In this document: piece after piece, positions 49,818 through 58,911 of the stretch | Position numbering within the stretch: position 1 is the first letter of the stretch | How the letters are laid out: each line of letters begins with the position of its first letter | Source of the DNA: Rhodothermia bacterium | GTDB taxonomy: Bacteria; Bacteroidota; Rhodothermia; Balneolales; Balneolaceae | Length of the DNA: 64,000 nucleotides | Assembly (NCBI GenBank): GCA_030427885.1 | Contig: JAUICM010000003.1 | Coordinates: forward strand, 496,001-560,000 | Reading direction: 5' to 3' | Notes under the pieces: model-generated | Seen by the model: the letters and a program-made list of their open reading frames with translations, nothing else | Told to the model about the DNA's origin: nothing | Database searches by the model: none | Made by a program: the position numbers and the translations under genes

Positions 49818-51944
49818 TCAGGCCTCTTCCAACTCGAGGTTCTCACGTACTACGCGTTCCTGAACATCAAAAGGAACGGAGCCATAATGAGAAAATTGCC
49901 TTGAATATGTAGCACTACCCTGAGTCATTGATTTGAGTCTGGTTGAGTAGTGGTCCAGCTCTTCCAATGGCACATGAGCTTTAACTTTTTGGAGCGCACC
50001 TTCCGCATCCATGCCCTGAATTTGTCCGCGTCGGGTACCAAGATCACTCATCACATCACCCATATAATTGGCAGGCACAGTTACCTCGATCTCGTACACT
50101 GGTTCCATCAACTGGGGATTCGCTTTCATGAATGCTTCTTTGAACGCCATACGTGCCGCCGTTTTAAAAGCAGCTTCGTTTGAATCCACTGAGTGCATGG
50201 AACCATCAAATACGGAAACACGAATATCACGGGCACGGCATCCGCTCATTGGGCCGTTCTCCATTTTCTCCATGATCCCTTTCAGGATAGCAGGCATGAA
50301 CCTGTTATCAATCACTCCACCAACAATGCAATTCTGGAATACCAGCTTTCCACCCCACGGCAGATCGTGTTCTTCCACATTCCGCACTTTGATATCATCC
50401 GGAGTAGACATACCCTCGGTATAAGGTTCTACCAGCATATGCACTTCAGCATACTGACCCGCTCCACCCGATTGCTTACGGTGTTTGTACTGAGTGCGAA
50501 CACCCTGAGTGATGGTCTCACGATACGGAATTCTTGGTGTAGTGAATTCCACATCCAGTCCGAATTTGTTTCTCAGGGTATGCTCAATGGTTGAGAGGTG
50601 TTCTTCCCCTTGTCCATGGATGATGATCTGCTTCAGTTCCTGGCTGTGTTCTATGATCGCCGAAGGATCTTCACGGTGGATCTGATGAAGCGCATTACCC
50701 AATTTATCTTCATCCCCTTCATTGGTTAGTTTAACCGCTGTACGGATGGTTGTTGCCGGGAAATGAATCGGATCCAGTTTTACTGAATGACCTTTTTCAT
50801 GCAGGGTATCATTCACTTCACTTTCTTTGAGCTTCACCACCGCACCGATATCTCCGGTCTTGATCTCAGATATCTCAATACGTTTGTGTCCCTCAGTCAG
50901 GTAAAGGTTTCCCAGCCGGACGGTGGCATTCTTACTTTCATTTACCAGATCCATACCTGCCAGAACTGAACCACCATATACTTTAAAGTAGATCAGGTCT
51001 CCCACATGTGACTCAGAATGAGTCTTGAAGAGGAACATCACGGGTTTGCCCTCAGGGTCGAGTACGAAATCGTCTCCCGCTTCTGTCTTGGGTGGGTTTA
51101 CTTCCAGAGGATTTGGCGCCACATCATCAATGAAGCCCATGATACGACCGGTTCCCATATTGCGCGAAGCACATACGGCAAACAATGGAAAAATATTTCC
51201 TTTCACCAGCGAAAGATGCAGGCCTTTCTGCATTTGCTCTTCATCCAGTTCCCCGTGTTCGAAATAGATATCCATCAGGGTCTCGTCGTTCTCGGCAATC
51301 ACTTCCACCAATTCCTGATGTAACTGAGCAGCTCTTTCTTTCTGGGAATCCGGGATAGGAAGTTTATCGGGTTTTCCTCCCTCAGCAGGGAATTCGTACA
51401 TAGTCATGCGAAGTACATCGATGATCGCATGGAAATCATTGCCTTCAGAGAATGGATACTGTACTACGGTGACTTCTCGTCCAAAATGACTCTTGGCTTC
51501 GTCTACAGTCTTCCAGAAATCAGACCGTTCGTTATCCAGTTTATTAACCACAAACATAGAAGGTACATTGTATTTCCTTCCGTATTTCCAAAGCGAGTCT
51601 GTTGCTACTTCCACTCCGTTTTCAGCATTCAATGTAAAAATGGCTGTATCCGCAACCCTTAATGCCCCAACAACTTCTCCAATATAATCGGAGGTACCCG
51701 GTGTATCTATCAAATTGATCTTATGACCCCGCCAGTCTAAGTTCATGAATGAGGAGAAGATCGATTTCTGTTTTTCCTTCTCCAGCGAATGGTAATCTGA
51801 TACCGTATTTTTTTCTTCTATACTTCCTCTTCTGTTTATGGCTCCGGCTTCAAACAACATAGTTTCGGCAAGTGTTGTTTTACCGGAGCCTGAGTGCCCC
51901 AACAACACAACATTTCTAACACGGGTAGGATTATATACTTTCAT
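49818..51944 (-). CDS. Elongation factor G-like GTPase (EF-G paralogue)
   Basis: A 708-residue protein with the EF-G domain order. The G domain carries P-loop GHSGSGKTTLAE (residues 16-27), switch region, DTPG, and NKLD. Domains II, III, IV (QSGGAGQYAEVHMLVEP) and V (DVMSDLGTRRGQIQGM) follow. The G1 motif and the TPGTSDYIGEV segment differ from canonical FusA (GHVDAGKT and TPGHVDFTxEV), so this is a paralogue of the FusA2 type rather than the housekeeping EF-G. Its role is probably in translation recycling or stress. It is not beside a ribosomal operon. Confidence 0.85.
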   Translation of the reverse strand: MKVYNPTRVRNVVLLGHSGSGKTTLAETMLFEAGAINRRGSIEEKNTVSDYHSLEKEKQKSIFSSFMNLDWRGHKINLIDTPGTSDYIGEVVGALRVADTAIFTLNAENGVEVATDSLWKYGRKYNVPSMFVVNKLDNERSDFWKTVDEAKSHFGREVTVVQYPFSEGNDFHAIIDVLRMTMYEFPAEGGKPDKLPIPDSQKERAAQLHQELVEVIAENDETLMDIYFEHGELDEEQMQKGLHLSLVKGNIFPLFAVCASRNMGTGRIMGFIDDVAPNPLEVNPPKTEAGDDFVLDPEGKPVMFLFKTHSESHVGDLIYFKVYGGSVLAGMDLVNESKNATVRLGNLYLTEGHKRIEISEIKTGDIGAVVKLKESEVNDTLHEKGHSVKLDPIHFPATTIRTAVKLTNEGDEDKLGNALHQIHREDPSAIIEHSQELKQIIIHGQGEEHLSTIEHTLRNKFGLDVEFTTPRIPYRETITQGVRTQYKHRKQSGGAGQYAEVHMLVEPYTEGMSTPDDIKVRNVEEHDLPWGGKLVFQNCIVGGVIDNRFMPAILKGIMEKMENGPMSGCRARDIRVSVFDGSMHSVDSNEAAFKTAARMAFKEAFMKANPQLMEPVYEIEVTVPANYMGDVMSDLGTRRGQIQGMDAEGALQKVKAHVPLEELDHYSTRLKSMTQGSATYSRQFSHYGSVPFDVQERVVRENLELEEA

Positions 51945-52287
51945 GGCGACCTCCTTGGATTGCTCTATTAATTATATTTTGAGCAAGGTACCGGATCACC
52001 TCAATTAACCATCTCATAGTGGTCATCCCGGACTCGATCCGGGATCTGTTGTGCGTTGAAATAAGAAACTAAATCTGATCAGATGTCAACGCTTAACAGA
52101 TGCTGAAACAAGTTCAGCATGACAGATCTAGTGAACAGGAGTAAACAATGTGAACATTTCCATACCTTTACTCAGTATTATGAAAAAGCGCTACCACTAA
52201 TTGCGCTTTGATTTGTCAATGAACATGCAGAACATTCGTGAATTGAATGTGAAGAAACAATTTAAACGTCTGTAGCAAAGAAGCAAG
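51945..52287. other. Intergenic region with two REP-like hairpins
   Basis: Contains the palindrome CCCGGACTCGATCCGGG (52027-52043) and the hairpin AGATGCTGAAACAAGTTCAGCATGAC near 52087-52112, which is shared with copy D. The promoters of the EF-G-like and asparaginase genes must also lie here. I see no gene. Confidence 0.6.
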
Positions 52288-53286
52288 ATGAAAAAAATAC
52301 TCCTCATACAAACGGGTGGAACCATAGCCATGAGTGCTAAAGGCGAAGGCGTGGAACTGAATCCGGATAACTGGGCAGTGACCTTATATGAACGAATCCC
52401 CGAGCTAAATGAACTGGCGGTGATCGATACTTACCCCCTTTTTTTTGAGGACAGTTCCGACCTAAATGCATCACATTGGGTTAACCTGGCAAATTGCATC
52501 GACAGTCATTATGAGGACTATGACGGATTTGTGATCCTGCATGGAACCGACACGATGGCCTATACCGCTTCCGCCCTTTCATTTGCCCTTCAGAATCTTT
52601 CAAAACCGGTGATCTTTACCGGAAGTCAGGTTCCACTGAGCAGCCTTCGCAGTGATGCCCGCAGAAACCTCATTAACGCCGTGGAAATGGCAACCACTTC
52701 ACTACAGGAAGTGGCCATCTGTTTTAACGATCATGTGTATAAGGGCAACCGGGCCACAAAAATGAGTATCGGGGACTTCGATGCCTTTGGCTCACCAAAT
52801 TACCCCTTACTCGCTGAGATAGGACTGGATATCGAATTGAATGTAAAACCTAAAACTCTGCTCCCTCCTTTTGATGTGAAAGCGGCTTATTCCAATGAGC
52901 TTCTCGTTCTCACCGTGTTCCCATCTCTGAACACTGAATTCCTTTTGCGTCTTGATCTGACAAAGATCAAAGCTATCGTGGTTCGTTCTTTTGGGAGCGG
53001 TAATTTCCCAATGAAAGGGGAATACAGTCTGCTTCCCTTCTTCCAGAAGTGTAAAGAACATGGGGTGATCATAGTGATCGTCTCACAAGCTGATTTCGAT
53101 GCGGTTGATCTGAGTAAATACCCGGCAGGACGTACTGCTCTTGAAGCGGGTGCTATTTCCGGTGGTGATATGACCCTGGAATCTGCTCTCACTAAAATGA
53201 TGTGGCTGATGGCTAATTACGACTCCCGTGAAGAAGTGGAGGAACTATATCAAACTGATCTTGCCGGGGAACTCACGATGAATTAG
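52288..53286 (+). CDS. ansA: L-asparaginase, type I (cytoplasmic)
   Basis: A 332-residue asparaginase without a signal peptide. The two catalytic motifs are intact: ILLIQTGGTIAM (first Thr) and FVILHGTDTMAYTASALS (second Thr, with Asp). GSQVPLSSLRSDARRNLINA and VVRSFGSGNFP are typical of the family. It deamidates Asn to Asp. A MITE-like element begins 2 bp after the stop codon. Confidence 0.93.
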   Translation: MKKILLIQTGGTIAMSAKGEGVELNPDNWAVTLYERIPELNELAVIDTYPLFFEDSSDLNASHWVNLANCIDSHYEDYDGFVILHGTDTMAYTASALSFALQNLSKPVIFTGSQVPLSSLRSDARRNLINAVEMATTSLQEVAICFNDHVYKGNRATKMSIGDFDAFGSPNYPLLAEIGLDIELNVKPKTLLPPFDVKAAYSNELLVLTVFPSLNTEFLLRLDLTKIKAIVVRSFGSGNFPMKGEYSLLPFFQKCKEHGVIIVIVSQADFDAVDLSKYPAGRTALEAGAISGGDMTLESALTKMMWLMANYDSREEVEELYQTDLAGELTMN

Positions 53287-53287
53287 G

Positions 53288-53438
53288 AATGAAAAATTTA
53301 AAATTAAAAATGAGGTTCAGTCACTCAGAGCGAAGTGAAGAGCCTGCACAATTTTCTTACCAGATCATTTATTGTGCAGATCCTTCGCTACGCTCTGGAT
53401 GACATCCTTTACCCATTTTTAATTTTAAATTTTTCATT
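53288..53438. repeat. MITE-like element, copy 1 (151 bp)
   Basis: Bounded by a 25-bp perfect terminal inverted repeat (AATGAAAAATTTAAAATTAA... and its complement). The interior is also partly symmetric (CAGAGCGAAGTGAAGA...GATCCTTCGCTACGCTCTG, GCACAA...TTGTGC), so the whole element can fold. It differs from copy 2 (54080-54227) at one inner base. It encodes nothing. Confidence 0.88.
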
Positions 53439-54077
53439 TTGAATTATCCCACCTATACTCATCGCAAACAAATACATCCTCAATTTTCAGATACTAACCA
53501 ACTGAAGCGAACGCTACTTATTACCCTGATCTTATTTCTTGCTTGTTTATGGTTACCTGTTTGTACTCCCAGCAGGATCAGCACGATCGACCATCCTCAG
53601 CAACCCGAAAGAATCTCCAATATTGAAGTACTCCTTGATATGGGTGATGGTCTGGATGACTTCACCCAGGACTTCATTCTGGAAACAAAAACACAGTTTT
53701 TGATGAACGGTATCAAAAATAGGTTTGAACAAATAGACGGCCGATCCTTTTCACCTCTCAAAAAAAAAGACGCTTTCATACTCCTCATTGAAGAAAAGAA
53801 AAGTAGTCGATCCCCCTTCCTTTTTGATTTTGGATTAAAAACCGGCTGGACCTGGATCGGATCCATTTTTGGCAGAACTTATTCCTTTAATCTTACCCTG
53901 TATAAAGATGAACAGATCATTTGGTCTTCAATAGTACATAGCTCGGCTGATAAACTTTTCACTATGGATATAATGGGTAAAGAGGTTTCCAGGGACTTAT
54001 TAAATCAAATGAAAAAGGAATCCTTATTGCCAGAACGGTTCGAATTCGTGAGGTACACTTTGAAAGACTATGATTAG
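53439..54077 (+). CDS. Exported hypothetical protein between two MITE-like copies (up to 212 aa)
   Basis: The frame runs from TTG at 53439, the last bases of MITE copy 1, for 212 residues. The hydrophobic segment TLLITLILFLACLWLPVC is at residues ~25-42, so a start further in would still give a signal or lipobox region. The mature part has beta and helical stretches (ISNIEVLLDMGDGLDDFTQDFILETKTQFLMNGIKNRF). No ATG lies before the hydrophobic segment, so the true start is uncertain and may have been altered by the insertion. Family not recognised. Confidence 0.5.
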   Translation: MNYPTYTHRKQIHPQFSDTNQLKRTLLITLILFLACLWLPVCTPSRISTIDHPQQPERISNIEVLLDMGDGLDDFTQDFILETKTQFLMNGIKNRFEQIDGRSFSPLKKKDAFILLIEEKKSSRSPFLFDFGLKTGWTWIGSIFGRTYSFNLTLYKDEQIIWSSIVHSSADKLFTMDIMGKEVSRDLLNQMKKESLLPERFEFVRYTLKDYD

Positions 54078-54079
54078 AT

Positions 54080-54227
54080 TGAAAAATTTAAAATTAAAAA
54101 TGAGGTTCAGTCACTCAGAGCGAAGTGAAGAGCCTGCACAATTTTCTTACCAGATCATTTGTTGTGCAGATCCTTCGCTACGCTCTGGATGACATCCTTT
54201 ACCCATTTTTAATTTTAAATTTTTCAT
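54080..54227. repeat. MITE-like element, copy 2
   Basis: Same sequence and orientation as copy 1 with a single internal difference (ATTTGTTG for ATTTATTG). It follows the exported hypothetical gene by 3 bp and is followed by the exonuclease gene. Confidence 0.88.
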
Positions 54228-54270
54228 TTTGAATTACTCTTAGCTATAATCAGATAAAACAAATACTCCC

Positions 54271-54987
54271 ATGTTCTTCATATTTGATCTAGAAACCATT
54301 CCCGACTTCGAATTCATTCGCACAGTACTTGACGATCATGAGTCGGATGAGGAGCTGTTACTGGAGAAAGCAAGCGAGGAACTGGCCCGTAACAAATCCG
54401 GCTTCCTCCCTCCCATGTATCATCGTATGGTTTCCTGGGTTGGATTGTGGGTGGAGAATACCGGCGGTCCCCGGCAGAAAGTGGCATGGAGTGGTGAAGA
54501 TGAAAAAGAAGGACTGGAAAAGATCTTCGAAGCGATTGGTACCTTTAAGGACTTCGGACTCATTCACCACAACGGAAAAGGATTCGATATTCCCGTACTC
54601 ACTTACCGGGCTATGAAACACGGACTTCAGATGCCGGTTCGCATGAGTGATTACGACATCCGCTATCGCTACAGCAAACACAACATCGATCTGGTGGATG
54701 AATTCAGTAATTATGGTGCCAGCTCATGGCCTAAACTAAAACACCTTGGCCAACTGATCGGTATTCCTTTCAAAAAGACGGGGGAAGGAAATATGGTACT
54801 GGAAATGTATCGTAAAGATCAGCTCGATCTGATCGAGCATTACTGCTACGAAGACGTGATGGCTACCTACATCGTCTGGCTGTTTATGCAGTACACCACC
54901 GGACATATTCCTGAAGATCAGTTTCAGAATTTGAAAGACAGAGCACTGGGTAAACTGGATGAGATACAAAACTCAACCGGCTCATAA
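54271..54987 (+). CDS. DEDD-type 3'-5' exonuclease
   Basis: A 238-residue exonuclease of the DNA polymerase B exo2-like group. Exo I is FFIFDLETIPD (Asp6, Glu8), Exo II FGLIHHNGKGFDIPVL, and Exo III HYCYEDVMATYIVWL. The central motif SSWPKLKHLGQLIG is typical of this family. It would remove nucleotides from 3' ends. It lies after MITE copy 2 and has no obvious operon partner. Confidence 0.85.
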   Translation: MFFIFDLETIPDFEFIRTVLDDHESDEELLLEKASEELARNKSGFLPPMYHRMVSWVGLWVENTGGPRQKVAWSGEDEKEGLEKIFEAIGTFKDFGLIHHNGKGFDIPVLTYRAMKHGLQMPVRMSDYDIRYRYSKHNIDLVDEFSNYGASSWPKLKHLGQLIGIPFKKTGEGNMVLEMYRKDQLDLIEHYCYEDVMATYIVWLFMQYTTGHIPEDQFQNLKDRALGKLDEIQNSTGS

Positions 54988-55181
54988 AGAGTTTTTTCGA
55001 GCGCTGTCAGAATAAATTTTCCCACAACTTTTCCACACACCCCTTCTATACAGAACAAAAAAGCCCTTCCATAGTAATAAGCTAAATTAATTTTGTTAAT
55101 CATCCGGTTCACCTAAAGAATTTCTGCCTCCGTTTAATTATACTCAATTGGTTTAATCGGAATAAAATAGTTGGAGTATAT

Positions 55182-56489
55182 ATGAAACGGATCACAGCGA
55201 CACTGTTGCTGTCTGTATTCGGAGCGATCTCGGTGTACGCTCAGGAAGCAGAAGCAACCATCAACACAGGCGATACGGCCTGGCTTCTCATCGCAACGGC
55301 TTTGGTAATGCTTATGACCCCCGCCGGACTTGCACTTTTCTATGGAGGCCTAACCCAAAACAAACACGTACTCAATACCATTGGTATGAGCTATATGGCC
55401 TTCTGTACCGGAACGATCATCTGGATCATTGCCGGGTATTCACTGGCGTTCAGTGAGGGAAATGCATTTATTGGAGGTATCGAAAATTTTCTGCTTCACG
55501 GCATCGGGGTCTCTGATGTCAGTGGCTCCATCCCCACCCTGCTCTTCGTGGCTTTTCAGGGAACTTTTGCTGCGATCGCGGTAGCTATTGTGAGTGGTTC
55601 CATAATTGAACGTGTACGATTTTCAACCTGGGGTATCTTTACCATTTTCTGGGTCATTGTGGTTTACGCTCCTATTGCACACTGGGTTTGGGGTGGCGGC
55701 TTCCTCAGTAATTCAGGAGAAATGGATTTTGCCGGTGGTACAGTGATTCATATCAACGCGGGGGTGGCCGGACTGGTTCTCTCCTATCTGGTAGGTAAAC
55801 GCATGGAACACAGTCTGGAGGAGGTCCGGAAACCGTCTTCCATCAAATTCATGATCCTGGGATCTGCTTTACTCTGGTTTGGATGGTTTGGTTTTAACGG
55901 TGGATCTCAACTCGCCGCAGATGGCATTGCTGCTAACGCCCTTCTGGTTACGAATGTAGCTGCCTGTGCCGGTGCACTTATCTGGCTGACCATAGAATGG
56001 TTCATTGTTAAAAAACCGACTTTGATCGGTATGGCATCGGGTGCTGTTTCCGGATTGGTGGGTATCACTCCTGCTTCAGGTTATGTAGACGTAAGCGGAG
56101 CTCTTGCTATTGGGGTGATCTCAGGTCTTGTAGGATACTGGGGCGTTGTTCATCTGAAATCCATGATCAAACATGATGACACCCTCGACGCCTTTGGAAT
56201 TCATGGTTTGGTTGGTATTGCCGGAGCATTATTAACAGGTGTTTTCGCAAACCCGGATGTGAATGGAGGAGCGGGTTTACTTTACGGCAACCCGATGCAA
56301 TTATGGGTTCAGGGTAAAGCCGTACTGATCACCATCGCGTATTCAGCAGTGGGAACCTTTGTGGTTTGGAAGATCTGTGCCTTACTTACTTCAGGTGGAC
56401 GTGTTGAAGAAGAACTTGAACTCGAAGGAATGGACATCGGATATCACGGGGAGCACAGCATCGTCGTGGAAGAAAATCAGATCGTCTGA
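55182..56489 (+). CDS. amt: Ammonium transporter (Amt family)
   Basis: A 435-residue channel with a signal-like first segment (TATLLLSVFGAISVYAQE) and eleven membrane helices. Signatures include GLALFYGGLTQNKHVLNTI, GGTVIHINAGVAGLVL (first conserved His), GWFGFNGGSQLA and DAFGIHGLVGIAGALLTGVF (second pore His). The C-terminal tail (EELELEGMDIGYHGEHS) is the usual regulatory end. No glnB/glnK gene is adjacent. A strong terminator follows. Confidence 0.94.
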   Translation: MKRITATLLLSVFGAISVYAQEAEATINTGDTAWLLIATALVMLMTPAGLALFYGGLTQNKHVLNTIGMSYMAFCTGTIIWIIAGYSLAFSEGNAFIGGIENFLLHGIGVSDVSGSIPTLLFVAFQGTFAAIAVAIVSGSIIERVRFSTWGIFTIFWVIVVYAPIAHWVWGGGFLSNSGEMDFAGGTVIHINAGVAGLVLSYLVGKRMEHSLEEVRKPSSIKFMILGSALLWFGWFGFNGGSQLAADGIAANALLVTNVAACAGALIWLTIEWFIVKKPTLIGMASGAVSGLVGITPASGYVDVSGALAIGVISGLVGYWGVVHLKSMIKHDDTLDAFGIHGLVGIAGALLTGVFANPDVNGGAGLLYGNPMQLWVQGKAVLITIAYSAVGTFVVWKICALLTSGGRVEEELELEGMDIGYHGEHSIVVEENQIV

Positions 56490-56507
56490 TCCAGATGATT
56501 GTAGCTC

Positions 56508-56540
56508 AAAAGCCTGCTGAGTTGATTAGCAGGCTTTTTT
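56508..56540 (+). terminator. Terminator after amt
   Basis: Stem AAAGCCTGCT / AGCAGGCTTT with a 10-nt loop and T run. It can also serve the convergent DUF481-like gene. Confidence 0.88.
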
Positions 56541-56551
56541 ATTTCTATCAA

Positions 56552-57316
56552 TTAAAATTCGTAGCCGAGGCCCAGTTTTAACTCCAGTTTACGTTCTGGG
56601 GCACCGGCTGGTGGTTCTGCATCCCAGGAATAGGTATTGGTAATATTGAAATTCAGCTTATCAGTGATATCAAATTCCAGTTTGGTCTCGTTATGGAGCC
56701 TGGCATCACTCCAGCCATTCCAAACGGGCTGAAAGTAAGTGGTGGTGTAAATAGAAGAATTATCAGACAGATCCAGAGACATATTCAGGTATTGACTGAT
56801 CCTTACCGCTTTATTGATGGTTGATGAAGCATCATCAATTTCCTCAAACTCATACATGGGAAGCACTCCCGCAAAAGCCCTGAATTTTGAATCCTTCGTC
56901 AAGGTGATACGAGCTCCAGCCCCGGTAAGAAACCGGTATTTTAGTTTTGAGATCTTATCGTCCTGGATCTGGGTAAAAGCTTCCAGAGTGATCAGATCTG
57001 TCATGATCCTGTTATATCTGAAATGGAGAAATGCTGCATCCTGAAAATCTACCGATTCCGATTTGGTGATCTTAATATCGGCAATAGACAGGAATACATT
57101 TTGTCCCGAGCTATACTGGATATTCCCTCCCAAAGCGAAAGTATATATCACTTCAACGTTATCCAGGTAAGTACCTTTGATATCAACCTCACCCGAAAGT
57201 GCTTTGGATTCATCCGAGTTTCGTTGTCTTTCGATATCCACAACCTGTCCATACCCTTTTGTTATTGTAAGAAATGAAAGAACACTGAGAATTGCTGCTC
57301 TTCTGATCATGTACAT
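56552..57316 (-). CDS. DUF481-like outer-membrane protein (254 aa)
   Basis: A 254-residue protein with a signal peptide (AAILSVLSFLTITKGYGQ) and a beta-barrel pattern (LEFDITDKLNFNITNTYSW, LELKLGLGYEF ending in a terminal aromatic). This resembles the DUF481 salt-induced outer-membrane family. I chose the ATG at 57316; the reading to 57421 would overlap the flavoprotein gene and hide the signal peptide. It overlaps nothing else and converges with amt. Confidence 0.75.
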   Translation of the reverse strand: MYMIRRAAILSVLSFLTITKGYGQVVDIERQRNSDESKALSGEVDIKGTYLDNVEVIYTFALGGNIQYSSGQNVFLSIADIKITKSESVDFQDAAFLHFRYNRIMTDLITLEAFTQIQDDKISKLKYRFLTGAGARITLTKDSKFRAFAGVLPMYEFEEIDDASSTINKAVRISQYLNMSLDLSDNSSIYTTTYFQPVWNGWSDARLHNETKLEFDITDKLNFNITNTYSWDAEPPAGAPERKLELKLGLGYEF

Positions 57317-57335
57317 AGCCTGTTTAAAATCTGTC

Positions 57336-58817
57336 TTAGATGATGCGATCTTTGTCGCTGTAATCCGGGATCTCTCCCCGGTATCCAAAGATACGTTTGA
57401 TCCACTTAACGCTCCACTCACTTTGGTTTTTAATATACCACTGGTCAGCCGCTCTTCTTGCTCCCAGCCCCCAGCTCGGATATGGGTGTATGGTATCGGC
57501 CAGCTTACGAAGGGTTACTCCGTTACACATTGCTACTGCGTATTCTGAGATCAGTTCCCCGGCATGTGCACCAACAACAGAAGCTCCATAGATCTTACCG
57601 GTCAACTTACTTGCAAAGATCTTGATCTGGCCATCCGTTTCATTTTCAGCAGCAGCCCGGTCTATTTTCGAATATGGAAAACGGTAGATCTCGAACTTCT
57701 TTCCCTTTCGCTTCAACTCTTCTTCTGATGCTCCTACCTGTCCCACCTCAGGATGTGTAAAAGTGACCCATGGTACGTGCTTCATATCCATCTTCATAGG
57801 TATCTTGACCAGTGCTTTGGTCACTGCAACTTTGGCCATGTGCTCCGCCATATGTGTGAGATGATACCGGTCACTTACATCTCCAATGGCGTAGATGTGC
57901 CTTAGGTTGGTCCTGCAGGAATCATTGACCGGAATCCCTTTTGCATGATACCTGATCCCGGCAGCATCAAGATCAAGAGATTCAATATTGGGAGTTCTGC
58001 CCGTGGCTACTAAAATATCAGTACCCAAAATTTCACGGGAGCTGCCATCTTTCTGGAAACGGATCACTTTCTTACCATTTTCTTTTGATATCCCAGTAAT
58101 ACTAACTCCCGTTTCAAAAGTCACTCCCTGTTCTTCCAGTACTTTTCTCAGTATTGCTTCCGATTCCGGATCGTCTTTAGGCATAATTCGATCGGTCGCT
58201 TCCAGTACTGTTACCTTTGATCCCAGATTGGCAAAAGCCTGACTCATCTCCACCCCCAAAGGACCCGCACCGATTATCAGCAACTCTTCTGGCAACTCAT
58301 TTATTTCAAACAAGGATTCATTGGTGAGATATCCTGAACTTTCCAGTCCTTCAATCTTTGGGATAAATGTGCGGGAACCTGTTGCCAGAAAAATGTATCT
58401 GGCACTCACCGTTCTGCTTACCCCTTCCTTCAATTCGATTTCCAGCGTGTGAAGATCTTTAAATGAAGCAGTACCGAAAACCACATCAATACCCATATCC
58501 TCAAATATCTCGGGCCGGTCAGCATCTTTGTAGATATCTTCCCTGATCTTATGCACATGACGAATCACTTTCTGGAAATTGATTTCCGGTTCTGAATCAA
58601 TCAGTCCAAACTGACTTGCCTCACGGATCTGCCGGGCTACTTTACCGGCTTTTAGAAGGGTTTTACTGGGTACACAGCCTGTCCAGGTGCAATCACCACC
58701 CAAACGATGTGCTTCAACCATCATGGTCTTTGCACCAAGATTGGCGGAGATACCAGAGGCCGTTAAGCCTGCGGCACCTCCGCCAACAACAATAACATCA
58801 TAATCATATGTAGCCAT
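57336..58817 (-). CDS. Mercuric-reductase-like FAD/NAD disulfide oxidoreductase
   Basis: A 493-residue class I disulfide oxidoreductase. It has FAD motif DVIVVGGGAAGLTAS, redox pair GGDCTWTGCVPSK, NAD motif IIGAGPLGVEMSQAF, second FAD motif YAIGDVSDR and the dimer domain with C-terminal His region TIHPYPSWGLGARRAAD. The spacing and the TWTGCVPSK sequence recall mercuric reductase-like proteins, yet the N-terminal metal-binding domain and the C-terminal vicinal cysteines of MerA are absent. So the substrate is uncertain. The DUF481-like gene follows. Confidence 0.85.
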   Translation of the reverse strand: MATYDYDVIVVGGGAAGLTASGISANLGAKTMMVEAHRLGGDCTWTGCVPSKTLLKAGKVARQIREASQFGLIDSEPEINFQKVIRHVHKIREDIYKDADRPEIFEDMGIDVVFGTASFKDLHTLEIELKEGVSRTVSARYIFLATGSRTFIPKIEGLESSGYLTNESLFEINELPEELLIIGAGPLGVEMSQAFANLGSKVTVLEATDRIMPKDDPESEAILRKVLEEQGVTFETGVSITGISKENGKKVIRFQKDGSSREILGTDILVATGRTPNIESLDLDAAGIRYHAKGIPVNDSCRTNLRHIYAIGDVSDRYHLTHMAEHMAKVAVTKALVKIPMKMDMKHVPWVTFTHPEVGQVGASEEELKRKGKKFEIYRFPYSKIDRAAAENETDGQIKIFASKLTGKIYGASVVGAHAGELISEYAVAMCNGVTLRKLADTIHPYPSWGLGARRAADQWYIKNQSEWSVKWIKRIFGYRGEIPDYSDKDRII

Positions 58818-58911
58818 AAAAAAACTGCTCCGGAACCTGATCAATATTCAACAGAAGATAGGAGTCTTTCCGTTTCAATCAACCAGGCCCCGAAACAGTC
58901 ACTCTCATAGC

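Noticed and set aside
53280-53446. Target-site duplication GAATTA around MITE copy 1
   Set aside because: GAATTA after the element is also present after copy 2 as part of the repeated sequence, and copy 2 lacks the matching left copy. It is not a clear target duplication.
57317-57421. Longer start for the DUF481-like protein
   Set aside because: It would overlap the flavoprotein gene by 86 bp and bury the signal peptide. The ATG at 57316 opens the signal peptide directly.
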